DNA of 64,000 nt from CAVTHK01 sp964552235 (GTDB taxonomy: Bacteria > Spirochaetota > Spirochaetia > SZUA-6 > CAVTHK01): positions 35,568 through 99,567 of the forward strand of contig CAZKGO010000004.1 in assembly GCA_964552235.1 (NCBI GenBank), in the 5' to 3' direction. Below the pieces are notes generated by a model that was not told where the DNA came from, ran no database searches, and saw only the letters and a list, made by a program, of their open reading frames with translations. Shown one piece after another: positions 7,508-16,122 of this stretch (its first letter is position 1; each line of letters opens with the position of its first letter). The translations under genes were made by a program, and so were the position numbers.

Positions 7508-8641
7508 ATGAAAGAGAGCACACGTGTCCTTTATTCCAAGCCGTCCATCACCGAGCGCGAGATAGGCTACGCGACCGACGCCGCGGCAAATGGATGGGGA
7601 GAGCACTGCTATGACTACCTGGTCAGGTTCGAGAAGTCCTTCGCAGAACACATGAATGTTCCTTTCGCGGTTGCCACCTCCAGCGGCACCGGCGCGCTGC
7701 ACATGGGTCTTGCGGCTGCGGGCATCAAGCCGGGCGACGAGGTCATCCTGGCAGATGTCAACTGGATAGCTACCGCGGCCCCAATCATGTACCTCGGGGC
7801 AAAGCCGGTGCTTGTCGACGTGCTTTTGGACACCTGGTGTATCGACCCCCGTAGCGCGGCGAAAGCGATCACTGCACGAACACGGGCCATTGTGGCGACC
7901 CATATCTACGGCAATCTGTGCGAGATGCAGGAGTTGCGAGCGCTGTGCAGCCAGCATGGACTCCTTCTGGTTGAGGACGCTGCGGAAGCAATCGGGTCGA
8001 GCTACGACGGCTGTCCCGCCGGGTCGATGGGCGACTTCGGCATTTTCTCCTTTCATGGGACCAAGACGATCACGACGGGAGAGGGTGGGATGCTCGTGAC
8101 ATCGGACACGGAGCTCTATGAGCGGGCCCTAACCCTCAGCAACCACGGAAGAAGCGCAAGGGCAGCCAAGCAGTTCTGGCCAGAGGTGATCGGATTCAAG
8201 TACAAGATGTCCAATGTCCAGGCAGCAATCGGATGCGCGCAACTCGAGCGTCTGAGCGAACTGTGCGAGCGCAAGAGACGTATCTTTGAGGCGTACGCGC
8301 ACCTTCTAGGGCGCAGCTCCGGACTACGCATGAATCCGCAGAAGCCGGGCACGGTCAACGGCTACTGGATGCCGACGGTCGTCTTCGAGAGCGAAGCGCC
8401 GATCGATCGTGACCGCCTATTGCGCATGTTCGCCGAACACAACATCGATGGCCGTGTCTTTTTTCACCCCTTGAGCAGCTTGCCGATGTTCAGGCCGGTC
8501 GCCGAGAACAGGGTCAGCTACCATGTCTCGCAGAACGGAGTGAATCTGCCAAGCTATCACGACATGTCGGATTCAGACATAGAACGAGTCGCATCGGTAG
8601 TTCTGAGCTTTCTGGCTCAGGGGGTGTCTGCTCGTGATTGA
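7508..8641 (+). CDS. DegT/DnrJ/EryC1/StrS family sugar aminotransferase
   Basis: A 377-residue PLP enzyme close in pattern to perosamine-type C4 aminotransferases. SSGTGALHMGL binds the phosphate, VEDAAEAIGS holds the PLP-ring Asp, and FSFHGTKTITTGEGGM contains the Schiff-base Lys. It would transfer an amino group from glutamate to the keto carbon of the CDP-sugar. C4 is most likely because RfbG leaves a 4-keto group. C3 is an alternative, since EvaC-type methyltransferases can act on 3-amino sugars. The next gene is an N-formyltransferase, which fits a product with a free amino group. SD AAGGAAG lies upstream of ATG 7508. Confidence 0.88.
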   Translation: MKESTRVLYSKPSITEREIGYATDAAANGWGEHCYDYLVRFEKSFAEHMNVPFAVATSSGTGALHMGLAAAGIKPGDEVILADVNWIATAAPIMYLGAKPVLVDVLLDTWCIDPRSAAKAITARTRAIVATHIYGNLCEMQELRALCSQHGLLLVEDAAEAIGSSYDGCPAGSMGDFGIFSFHGTKTITTGEGGMLVTSDTELYERALTLSNHGRSARAAKQFWPEVIGFKYKMSNVQAAIGCAQLERLSELCERKRRIFEAYAHLLGRSSGLRMNPQKPGTVNGYWMPTVVFESEAPIDRDRLLRMFAEHNIDGRVFFHPLSSLPMFRPVAENRVSYHVSQNGVNLPSYHDMSDSDIERVASVVLSFLAQGVSARD

Positions 8642-9383
8642 GAGCCTTGTGGTCTTCTGCGACAAGCAGGTGGGATTCGAGACTGTCCGGCACCTGCTGG
8701 CTCGCTACAGGGAGTTCGTGTCGTTCGTTGTCGTAACTGCGGCGGACAGGAGGATATCGGGCTTCCTGAAGAAGAACGGCTTCGCCTCCGAGCGCATCAT
8801 TCGCAGCACCAGGCTCGATCGCAGCGCGAATCGCCTCGCCGGAACGGACCTTTTTCTGCTCGCCTGGTGGCCCTACATACTCAAGAAGGACATCCTTTCG
8901 ATCCCGCGGCTCGGCACCATCAACATGCACCCGAGCCTTCTGCCTTACAACAGGGGCAAGCACTACAACTTCTGGAGCATCGTCGAGGAGAGCCCTTTCG
9001 GAGTGACTCTCCATTTTGCCGAAGAAGCGGTGGACGGCGGCGACATTGTAGCGCAAAAGGCGATCCCAAAGACGTGGGAGGATACAGGCAAGTCCCTGTA
9101 TGACAAGGCCCAGGCGGCGATGGTCGAGCTCATGAAGTCTGCCGTGCCACAACTGCTCTCCGGCCGGATACCGAGACATCCGCAGCCGAAAGGCAAGGGT
9201 TCCTTTCACTATGCCCGCGAAATCGACGACGCGAGCAAGATCGATCTGGACAAGATCTACACCGCGCGCCAGTTGCTGAACCTTCTACGTGCTCGGACGT
9301 TTCCGCCGCACCCGTCCAGCTATTTCGTGGAGGGCGGGCGGAAGTACAACGTTACCGTCAAGATTTCGGAGGAAAAGGTGTGA
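8634..9383 (+). CDS. sugar N-formyltransferase (methionyl-tRNA formyltransferase-like)
   Basis: A 249-residue formyltransferase fold. NMHPSLLPYNRGKHYNFW holds the catalytic Asn and His, and VTLHFAEEAVDGGDIVAQ the catalytic Asp loop. The shape matches N10-formyl-THF-dependent enzymes that N-formylate 3- or 4-amino-dideoxy nucleotide sugars in O-antigen pathways (the VioF/FdtF/WlaRD type). It overlaps the aminotransferase by 8 nt (GTG 8634) and presumably formylates that enzyme's product. Its stop overlaps the next gene as GTGA. Confidence 0.88.
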   Translation: MIESLVVFCDKQVGFETVRHLLARYREFVSFVVVTAADRRISGFLKKNGFASERIIRSTRLDRSANRLAGTDLFLLAWWPYILKKDILSIPRLGTINMHPSLLPYNRGKHYNFWSIVEESPFGVTLHFAEEAVDGGDIVAQKAIPKTWEDTGKSLYDKAQAAMVELMKSAVPQLLSGRIPRHPQPKGKGSFHYAREIDDASKIDLDKIYTARQLLNLLRARTFPPHPSSYFVEGGRKYNVTVKISEEKV

Positions 9384-10114
9384 CCGAAACGGAACAGTTT
9401 GCTGCGCGGAACGCCGAATACATCGCACGCATGAGGAGCGACCCCAGACTCAAGCGACTCTCGCTGAAGTGGATGAGAGCCGTGACGAGGTACGAATACT
9501 CTTATCACTTTTCCTGGTTGGGCCTCCCGATCATTCAGTTTCCCCAGGACATTGTGGCGATGCAGCAGATTGTCTGGAAGGTTCAGCCCGACGTGATCAT
9601 CGAAACAGGCATTGCCCGCGGCGGCTCGCTCGTCTTCTACGCATCCATCTTGGAGCTCCTGGGTGGCGACCGGCTTGTCGTCGGCGTTGACATCGACATC
9701 AGGAAACACAACCGGGAAGCCATCGAAAAACATCCGCTGTCCAAGCGCATTCGGCTGATCGAGGGATCATCGATCGATGCCGCCGTGGTCAAAAGAGTTC
9801 GTGAGTACACTGTGGGATGCAAGGCTGTCCTCGTGGCGCTCGACTCCAACCATGCGTACGCTCACGTTCGTCAGGAACTAGCGGCGTATGCGCCGATGGT
9901 CACGCCTGGCAGCTACTGCGTTGTCTTCGACACCATCATCGACTCTTTTTCGAGACGTTTGTGCAAAGGCAGGCCCTGGAGTCCCGGCAACAGCCCGCGC
10001 ACAGCAGTCCAGGAGTTCCTTGAGCGCAACGACGCGTTCGAGGTGGACGCAGAGCTCGAAGGCGGCCTTTTGATCAGCGTGGCGCCGGGGGGCTACCTCA
10101 AGAGGGCAAAGTGA
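9380..10114 (+). CDS. CmcI/rhamnosyl O-methyltransferase-like protein
   Basis: A 244-residue class I SAM-dependent methyltransferase-like protein of the cephalosporin hydroxylase (CmcI) family. Motif I is VIIETGIARGGSLVFYASI, VGVDIDIRKHN is the acidic strand, VLVALDSNHAYAHV is the metal-ligand-like loop, and VTPGSYCVVFDTIID follows. Characterised relatives O-methylate sugars such as rhamnose or antibiotic cores. In this position it may O-methylate the branched sugar or the chain end, which is inference. It starts at GTG 9380 with GGAGGA about 7 nt upstream and is the last gene of this coupled run. Confidence 0.75.
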   Translation: MTETEQFAARNAEYIARMRSDPRLKRLSLKWMRAVTRYEYSYHFSWLGLPIIQFPQDIVAMQQIVWKVQPDVIIETGIARGGSLVFYASILELLGGDRLVVGVDIDIRKHNREAIEKHPLSKRIRLIEGSSIDAAVVKRVREYTVGCKAVLVALDSNHAYAHVRQELAAYAPMVTPGSYCVVFDTIIDSFSRRLCKGRPWSPGNSPRTAVQEFLERNDAFEVDAELEGGLLISVAPGGYLKRAK

Positions 10115-10305
10115 TGCTCGATACGCGCCGGGCAGGACAGGACGGGGTGTTGCGTGCCGCGGGAGTCTGGAGGCCTGCGGGTGATGCGGAGCGACGACGT
10201 AGTGTACATTCAGGTGATGACGTGTGGCCCGGCGAAGCAGGGCGGTAAATCGTCGGGATTGGCTCGGTCGCTGCAGCCCGAGCGAGGCAACTCACGGAGG
10301 CAACA
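10115..10305 (+). other. 191-bp intergenic gap between two sugar-biosynthesis runs
   Basis: No gene was recognised. This is the first clear break in coupling since wzt, so it may carry a promoter for the LegB run, but I could not pick a convincing -35/-10 pair. A Shine-Dalgarno CGGAGG at 10295-10300 precedes the GTG at 10306. Confidence 0.5.
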
Positions 10306-11304
10306 GTGAATCTTGGTGGTGCTCCTGTTCTCGTCACCGGAGCGGGTGGATTCATAGGTAGCCACCTCGTCGAGGCTTTGGTCGACGAAGGCTGCAGAGT
10401 CCGCGCTTTCGTGCGATACAATTCGTCCAGCTCCTGGGGTTGGCTGGATGCGCTGCCCGAAGCCAAGCGAAATGCTCTGCAGGTCGTCAGTGGTGACATC
10501 CGGGATCCGCATGGCGTACGGCGTTCCATGGAGGGCATGCGTGCCGTGTTCCACCTGGCTGCCCTGATTGGGATCCCCTTCAGCTACCACTCCCCTGACA
10601 GCTACGTGGATACGAACATCAAGGGCACGCTCAACGTGCTGCAGGCGGCACGAGACTGCAGCGTCGAGCGCGTTCTCGTTACCAGCACCTCAGAAGTCTA
10701 TGGTACCGCGAGATACGTCCCCATGGACGAGAACCACCCTTTTCAAGGACAGTCGCCCTACAGCGCCACCAAGATAGGAGCTGACAGGCTCGCCGAGAGC
10801 TTCTATCGGTCCTTTGATCTGCCCGTGACGATTGTGCGGCCTTTCAACACCTACGGACCCAGACAGAGCGCCCGCGCAGTCATCCCGACGATCATCACGC
10901 AGCTGGTGAGCGGCAGCGAGAGCGTGAGGCTTGGGAGCCTGCATCCAACACGCGACTTGGTGTACGTAGGAGACACGGCGAGAGGCTTTGTCGAGATCGC
11001 CAAGGCCGACGCCGCTGTCGGGCAGGAGATCAACATTGCGACGCAGCGCGAGATTTCCGTAGGAGATCTGGCCGCCAGTCTCATCCGCAGGACGCGACCG
11101 ACTGCGCGGATCGAATCGGATACGGCGAGGGTGCGGCCTGCCAACAGCGAAGTCGAGCGCCTCATCGGCTCGAACGCCAAGCTGCGGCAGATCACCGGCT
11201 GGGTGCCGACCGTGGGACTCGACCAAGGTCTCGACGCCACCGTGCGCTGGTTCCTCGACCAAGAGAACCTTCGCCGCTACAAGCCGCAGCTCTATGTGTT
11301 GTAG
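10306..11304 (+). CDS. legB: NAD-dependent hexosamine 4,6-dehydratase, LegB type
   Basis: A 332-residue extended SDR protein. VLVTGAGGFIGSHLVEAL is the NAD-binding loop, FVRYNSSSSWGWLD is diagnostic of the LegB group, TSTSEVYGTA the active-site strand, SPYSATKIGAD the Tyr/Lys motif, and RPFNTYGPRQSARAVIPTII a conserved block. LegB enzymes remove water from a nucleotide-linked GlcNAc (GDP-GlcNAc in Campylobacter legionaminic acid synthesis) to give the 4-keto-6-deoxy sugar. The other legionaminic enzymes (LegC, G, I, F) are absent here, so the product is probably a different 6-deoxy amino sugar. Start is GTG 10306. Confidence 0.85.
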   Translation: MNLGGAPVLVTGAGGFIGSHLVEALVDEGCRVRAFVRYNSSSSWGWLDALPEAKRNALQVVSGDIRDPHGVRRSMEGMRAVFHLAALIGIPFSYHSPDSYVDTNIKGTLNVLQAARDCSVERVLVTSTSEVYGTARYVPMDENHPFQGQSPYSATKIGADRLAESFYRSFDLPVTIVRPFNTYGPRQSARAVIPTIITQLVSGSESVRLGSLHPTRDLVYVGDTARGFVEIAKADAAVGQEINIATQREISVGDLAASLIRRTRPTARIESDTARVRPANSEVERLIGSNAKLRQITGWVPTVGLDQGLDATVRWFLDQENLRRYKPQLYVL

Positions 11305-11337
11305 CAGAATGACCGTCGCTTACGGAGAGGACTGCAG

Positions 11338-12042
11338 ATGCAGGCAGTTGTACTAGCGGGGGGCAAAGGAACAAGGCTCAAGCCGTTCACCAACGCGATT
11401 CCGAAGCCGCTGGTGCCGCTGGGCGATCTGCCGATCCTGGAGATCGTGCTGCGCCAACTCCGCTACCATGGTGTTACGGACGTGGTGCTCGCGGTGAACC
11501 ACCTTGCCAGGCTGATCCAGGCCTTTTTTGGCGATGGAAACGACCTTGGTCTGCGCCTTACCTACTCCGTGGAAAACCAGCCTCTCGGAACCGCAGGCCC
11601 GCTTCGGCTGCTGGACCATCTGGAGGACAATTTCCTCGTGATGAACGGGGACCTCCTTACGACCATCGATTTCCGTGATCTCTACGGCTTTCACACGGAC
11701 GCCAGCGCGACCGCCACGATCGCCACCTACAAGAAGGAAGTCAAGATCGATCTCGGAGTCCTGGAAATCGAGCACGACAGGTTTCTCAACTATACGGAGA
11801 AGCCGACCTATCGGTACGACGTCAGCACCGGCATCTACGCGTTCAGCCGGAAGGTGCTTGCGTACATACCTGCGGAGCAGAAGTTCGACATGCCTGCCCT
11901 CATGTTGGCCCTGAGTGCCGCAGGCGAGCCGGTGCGCTGTTACTCAGGCGACTATGAGTGGTTGGACATCGGCCGCGTAGAGGACTACGAGCGGGCAATC
12001 GAGGCTTTCGAATCGGCCAGGAGTCGGTACCTCCCTGAATGA
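11338..12042 (+). CDS. sugar-1-phosphate nucleotidyltransferase
   Basis: A 234-residue single-domain nucleotidyltransferase. VVLAGGKGTRLKPFTNAIPK is the activating loop, FLVMNGDLLTTIDF at about residues 100-113 supplies the metal-binding Asp, and YEWLDIGRVEDYERA the second one. No hexapeptide domain follows, unlike GlmU or full-length mannose-1-phosphate guanylyltransferase. Its position after legB resembles PtmE-type enzymes that guanylylate glucosamine 1-phosphate, so it may make the nucleotide sugar that LegB uses; the nucleotide is not evident from sequence. SD GGAGAGGA precedes ATG 11338. Confidence 0.8.
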   Translation: MQAVVLAGGKGTRLKPFTNAIPKPLVPLGDLPILEIVLRQLRYHGVTDVVLAVNHLARLIQAFFGDGNDLGLRLTYSVENQPLGTAGPLRLLDHLEDNFLVMNGDLLTTIDFRDLYGFHTDASATATIATYKKEVKIDLGVLEIEHDRFLNYTEKPTYRYDVSTGIYAFSRKVLAYIPAEQKFDMPALMLALSAAGEPVRCYSGDYEWLDIGRVEDYERAIEAFESARSRYLPE

Positions 12043-12917
12043 GATCGGTCTGCGTGCTGGGCGTCTGTGGCTTCATCGGTCGCGAGTTCGAGCGCTATGT
12101 CGCGGACAATCGGTTGCACCACGACTGGCGATTCGTGGGCATCGACACCGACATCAGCCGGGGATTGGACACCGGCCACATCGCCTATGTCCGTGCGGAC
12201 GCTCTCGACACGAAAGCGATGCTCGGGCTCATGGAGGCGGAGCGCCCGCAGCTGATACTGAACCTGGTCGGAACATTCCGCTCTCCCAGCTTCGAAAACC
12301 TGCTGGCCCTCAACGTGCGGACGACTCAGGTTCTCTGCGAGGCAGTCATCGCCTCTGGCGCAGCCGTCGAGAAAATCGTGATCGTCGGATCTGCCGCCGA
12401 GTACGGAGCAGTGGAAAAGAACCCGGTGGATGAGACCACCCCCCTGAGGCCCGTCACCCTCTACGGTCTCACCAAGGCATACCAGACCCAGCTCGCAGAA
12501 TTCTACCACCGCGTGCACGGCCTGCCGACTGTAGTCGCCAGGACCTTCAACATCCTGGGCGAGGGCCAGTCCCGCGACCTGGCGGTCGGCAACTTCCTCC
12601 GGCAGATAGAGCAGGCCGGCGACGGAGACGAAATCCGCGTGGGGAATCTGGACTCACGTCGTGACTACATGCCTGTGCGGGAGGTTGCCGCTTCGTTCTG
12701 GCGTCTTCTGTTGTGGGGCAATCCCGGAACCGTCTACAACGTCGCGAGCGGAAGGCCTACGAGGTTGGCTGATCTGCTCGACCAACTCGTCCGCAAGTCG
12801 GGAAAGAGACTGGTCGTCAAGACGGACCCTCGCCTGCTCAAACCGGTCGACGTACCCGTCGTCTACGGCGACAACACTAGGCTCCGGGAGCTCGAACAGG
12901 AGCATGAGCACGATTGA
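12039..12917 (+). CDS. NAD-dependent epimerase/reductase (GDP-4-keto-6-deoxymannose reductase-like SDR)
   Basis: A 292-residue SDR protein with VCVLGVCGFIGREFERYV at the N-terminus, IVIVGSAAEYGAVEKN as the active-site strand, LYGLTKAYQTQLAEF with the Tyr/Lys pair, and VARTFNILGEGQSRDLAVG. The layout resembles Rmd-type reductases of 4-keto-6-deoxy nucleotide sugars. After LegB, it could reduce the 4-keto group to give an N-acetyl-quinovosamine- or fucosamine-type sugar; that is inference. The ATG at 12039 overlaps the nucleotidyltransferase stop as ATGA, which supports a shared pathway. Confidence 0.78.
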   Translation: MRSVCVLGVCGFIGREFERYVADNRLHHDWRFVGIDTDISRGLDTGHIAYVRADALDTKAMLGLMEAERPQLILNLVGTFRSPSFENLLALNVRTTQVLCEAVIASGAAVEKIVIVGSAAEYGAVEKNPVDETTPLRPVTLYGLTKAYQTQLAEFYHRVHGLPTVVARTFNILGEGQSRDLAVGNFLRQIEQAGDGDEIRVGNLDSRRDYMPVREVAASFWRLLLWGNPGTVYNVASGRPTRLADLLDQLVRKSGKRLVVKTDPRLLKPVDVPVVYGDNTRLRELEQEHEHD

Positions 12918-12929
12918 TGGCGCGGCCGT

Positions 12930-13886
12930 ATGCTGACTAGCAGAGACCACGGGCTCGTCACCGTGGGCATACCCACCTACAATCGACCAGAAGGTCTGAG
13001 GCAGACTTTGGGGTGCATCACTTCGCAGACGTACCGCGACTTGCAGATCATCGTTTCCGACAACTGCTCCGAAGATCCACAGTCACAACGCGTGGCGGAG
13101 GAATTTGCACGAGTCGACACCCGGGTGCGATACCACAGGCAACCGCAAAACCTCGGCGCCGTCAACAACTTTCTCTACCTGCTCAATAGTGCCAAAGGCG
13201 AATACTTCATGTGGGCCGCGGACGACGACTTCTGGGAGGTCGACTTCGTGGAGCGGCTTCTCGATCTGCTCGGTCCGAGCCGACGCGCAGTCATGGCTTT
13301 CTGCAGCATCGGCACGCTCGAGCAAAGGGGGTCGGTTGCGCCCGCCTTCGACTACCGCGGACTCCGTCTGTCGAGTGACAGGACATATCACCGCGTGCTC
13401 GACTTTGTCCGTCTCAAGGAGGAAACGGTCGGCAAGGCCAGCCTCATCTACGGCCTGTATCGGACCTCTGCCCTGCGATCTGAAGATGTCGCCAGAGTTC
13501 TGCTCTCCTGCCCGTGGGCGGGTGACAACGCGGCGATCCTGGCGGTCCTGCTGGCTGGACCATTCCTCCTCTCTGAAGAGACGTCGTACTACTTTGCTCA
13601 GCACAACACCAAGCACTACGAACTTCCGGGACGAGTTCGAGCGGCGACGGCACCAGCGTGGATCTCGTCGAGCCTGAAGCTGGCGAAACATCGTGGTCGC
13701 TACTTCGCGGTGTGCCGAGCGTTGGTCGCTCGCAGCGCCGCGATGCATGCCCTCGAGCGCATCGGCGTTACCACTCTGTTGATCCGGCGCCAGGTCTGGT
13801 TTCTTGCCCACGATGCCGCGCGCATGGTGTCCGGGTTGTTCAAGCTCGTGAAGGCCCGCCTGAAGAGGATGATTTTCGGGGCCTGA
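12930..13886 (+). CDS. glycosyltransferase family 2
   Basis: A 318-residue GT-A enzyme. TVGIPTYNRPEGLRQTL starts the fold, IIVSDNCSEDP is the nucleotide-binding acidic strand, and MWAADDDFWEVDFV at about residues 94-107 carries the DxD-like metal site. It transfers a sugar from a nucleotide donor onto the growing lipid-linked chain on the cytoplasmic face. The C-terminal roughly 60 residues are basic and rich in hydrophobic residues, as expected for peripheral membrane attachment. Donor and acceptor are not predictable. It begins 12 bp after the SDR gene. Confidence 0.85.
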   Translation: MLTSRDHGLVTVGIPTYNRPEGLRQTLGCITSQTYRDLQIIVSDNCSEDPQSQRVAEEFARVDTRVRYHRQPQNLGAVNNFLYLLNSAKGEYFMWAADDDFWEVDFVERLLDLLGPSRRAVMAFCSIGTLEQRGSVAPAFDYRGLRLSSDRTYHRVLDFVRLKEETVGKASLIYGLYRTSALRSEDVARVLLSCPWAGDNAAILAVLLAGPFLLSEETSYYFAQHNTKHYELPGRVRAATAPAWISSSLKLAKHRGRYFAVCRALVARSAAMHALERIGVTTLLIRRQVWFLAHDAARMVSGLFKLVKARLKRMIFGA

Positions 13887-14020
13887 GGGGCCGCCGCTTC
13901 CCTCTCGATGGCTGCTGTGCGGCTATCGTGCCGCAGCTTCGGCGGACCGGTGTCCGACTGCGGACTGACCAGGTCTGGGCCCATGCATCGGAAACGCGAC
14001 CGCAGCGGGAGATCCGTCAG
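13887..14020 (+). other. 134-bp gap without a recognised gene
   Basis: An open frame continues upstream of the next glycosyltransferase through this stretch, but its translation resembles no glycosyltransferase N-terminus and begins inside the preceding gene. I therefore leave the stretch as untranslated or leader DNA. Nothing else was seen. Confidence 0.4.
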
Positions 14021-15238
14021 ATGAAGCAGGCTCAACCACGCCCGATACGCGTTCTCCTCGTCGCGTTCGCGAACAGCGTTCATACCGCTCGGTGGGTCAG
14101 TCAACTGGCCTGCGGCGGCTTTGACCTCCACATCTTTCCCCCCTTTGACTCCGGACAAGAAGAGCTTCATCCTCAGCTTCAGTTCCGAGTCACGGTGCAC
14201 AGGCTCCTCTACAGGCATGCAGCGCCCCCGGCGGTGAAAGTAACGGGGCTTCGCGTCAACAGCGCTTTGGTGTGTCGCGCCTTCTATCGTGTCCTGAGGC
14301 GGTTCAGGCCTGACTATCGCGTCAGGTATCTCGTGCGGACGATACGGCGTCTTCGGCCCGATGTCGTGCACTCGCTCGAGACACAGCGGGCTGGATATCT
14401 CGCGGCTGAAGCAAAGAAGCGGATGCGCACCTTTCCACCGTGGATTCACGCCAACTGGGGCAGCGACATCTATCTGTTTGGCCGGTTCGAGGAGCATGCG
14501 AGCAGGATACGCGCCGTGCTCCAGGCGTGCGACTACTACACGTGCGAATGCCAGCGAGACGTGCAGCTGGCGCGCGACTCGGGTTTGCGTGGTCGGGTTC
14601 TTGAGGTGATGCCCAGTGCCGGCGGTTTCCATTTGCATGAGCTGGAATCGCTGCGGTCCAGTAGGCCGTCAACGCGAACGTTGATCATGGTGAAAGGCTA
14701 TCAGGACTGGGCCGGGCGAGCCCTGGTGGCACTGCGAAGTCTGGAGCGGGCTGCGGACGCTGTTCGGGGTTGCGAGATCGTCGTCTACGCCTGTCGCGAC
14801 GAATCGGTGAGTCTCGCCGCCCGCTTGCTGGCGATTCGCACGGGGCTCTCTGTCAGGATCCTGCCTTCTTCGACACCGTACGCGGAGATACTGGCTCACC
14901 ACGGGCGAGCCCGGATATCGGTTGGCCTCAGCATAAGCGATGGTGTTCCCACGGCCTTTCTTGAAGCTTTGCTCATGGGGTCGCTGCCGATCCAGTCCTG
15001 GACGTCGGCCGCCGACGAGTGGATCGAAGACGGCGTGACGGGGCTCCTGGTTCCGCCGGAAGACAGCGACGTCGTCGAGCTGGCGATCCGCCGAGCCCTG
15101 ACGGATGACGCTCTGGTCGACCGCGCCGCTGTCCTGAACTGGGAGACGGCGCAGAGGCGGCTGCGCTACGAGGACTTGAGACAGAGGGCAGTGGCCATGT
15201 ACCGCAGAGTCTACGAGGAGACCACGATCCGCAAATGA
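14021..15238 (+). CDS. glycosyltransferase (GT4/GT1-like GT-B fold)
   Basis: A 405-residue GT-B protein starting at ATG 14021. The N-terminal domain begins IRVLLVAFANSVHTARWVSQL and includes RPDVVHSLETQRAGYLA and HANWGSDIYLFGRF. The C-terminal nucleotide-binding domain has SVGLSISDGVPTAFLEALLMG followed by GLLVPPEDSD, the E-x7-E-like retaining GT4 pattern in shortened form. It would add one sugar to the polysaccharide. Its stop overlaps the next start (ATG 15235) by 4 nt, tying it to the FucNAc genes. Confidence 0.8.
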   Translation: MKQAQPRPIRVLLVAFANSVHTARWVSQLACGGFDLHIFPPFDSGQEELHPQLQFRVTVHRLLYRHAAPPAVKVTGLRVNSALVCRAFYRVLRRFRPDYRVRYLVRTIRRLRPDVVHSLETQRAGYLAAEAKKRMRTFPPWIHANWGSDIYLFGRFEEHASRIRAVLQACDYYTCECQRDVQLARDSGLRGRVLEVMPSAGGFHLHELESLRSSRPSTRTLIMVKGYQDWAGRALVALRSLERAADAVRGCEIVVYACRDESVSLAARLLAIRTGLSVRILPSSTPYAEILAHHGRARISVGLSISDGVPTAFLEALLMGSLPIQSWTSAADEWIEDGVTGLLVPPEDSDVVELAIRRALTDDALVDRAAVLNWETAQRRLRYEDLRQRAVAMYRRVYEETTIRK

Positions 15239-16116
15239 CCACTCGCATCCTGATACTCGGCGCTTCGGGAATGCTGGGGCAAAGCCTGTTCCACTACTTC
15301 GGGCAGAGAGCGGATCGGTATAGTGTCTACGGAGCCGTGCGACGCCGCCCTGAGCCCTGGCCATGGTCGGGTAGCGGAGAGCTCATCGAGCGCGTCGACG
15401 CCCTCGATATCGACTCGGTAGCGCGGGCCCTCGACCAAGCGCGTCCGCAGGTGGTCATCAACTGCATCGGCGTGGTCAAGCAACTGGCGGCAGCAAGCGA
15501 CCCCTTGACCGCGATTCCAGTCAATTCCCTGTTTCCCCACAGGCTGGCCGGGCTGTGCCGTCTTGCCGGGGCTCGCTTGATACACATCAGCACCGACTGC
15601 GTTTTCGACGGGACGAAGGGCAGCTACACCGAGGACGATCCCCCGAGCGCGAGCGACCTGTATGGCCTGAGCAAGTTCCTCGGCGAGGTGAGGGACCCGG
15701 GGTCGCTGACGCTGCGCACGTCGATCATCGGGCACGAGCTCTACACCAAGGTCGGTCTCGTTGAGTGGTTCCTCGCCCAGGCCGGGCCGGTGCGCGGCTA
15801 TGCGAACGCCCTGTACACCGGCTTTCCGACCGTCGAGCTGGCGCGAATCATCGATGAGCACCTCTTGCCGAGGCCGCAGCTGCACGGGCTCTACCATGTT
15901 TCCTCCGAGGCCATATCGAAGTACGACCTTCTCCAGCTGGTGAAGCAGTTCTACGGGCGGCCCACGGTGATCGAGCGCGACGAGACCGTACGGATCGATC
16001 GCTCGTTGAGGTCGGAGAGATTCCGCGCCGCCACCGGATTTCGGCCGCGGTCGTGGCCGCAGATGATCGAGCAGATGCACGAAGAATATGGGCAGATACG
16101 CCGAGCGCGGGGTTGA
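15235..16116 (+). CDS. RmlD-type SDR reductase, probable FnlB step of UDP-L-FucNAc synthesis
   Basis: A 293-residue RmlD-family protein. ILILGASGMLGQSLFHYF binds NAD(P)H, VVINCIGVVKQLAAAS, ISTDCVFDGTKGSYTEDD and SDLYGLSKFLGEV (Tyr/Lys motif) follow. It could be a dTDP-4-keto-rhamnose reductase, but no rmlA/B partner is present. Instead fnlA- and fnlC-type genes follow directly, which makes the reductase step giving the C4-reduced L-sugar the better inference. Some bacteria use an RmlD-like protein at this step in place of the two-domain CapF/WbjC. Confidence 0.7.
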   Translation: MTTRILILGASGMLGQSLFHYFGQRADRYSVYGAVRRRPEPWPWSGSGELIERVDALDIDSVARALDQARPQVVINCIGVVKQLAAASDPLTAIPVNSLFPHRLAGLCRLAGARLIHISTDCVFDGTKGSYTEDDPPSASDLYGLSKFLGEVRDPGSLTLRTSIIGHELYTKVGLVEWFLAQAGPVRGYANALYTGFPTVELARIIDEHLLPRPQLHGLYHVSSEAISKYDLLQLVKQFYGRPTVIERDETVRIDRSLRSERFRAATGFRPRSWPQMIEQMHEEYGQIRRARG

Positions 16117-16122
16117 TCGACT

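Noticed and set aside
10306..12042. Legionaminic acid biosynthesis locus
   Set aside because: Only a LegB-type dehydratase and a nucleotidyltransferase are present. No aminotransferase LegC, epimerase LegG, synthase LegI or CMP-transferase LegF is in the window.
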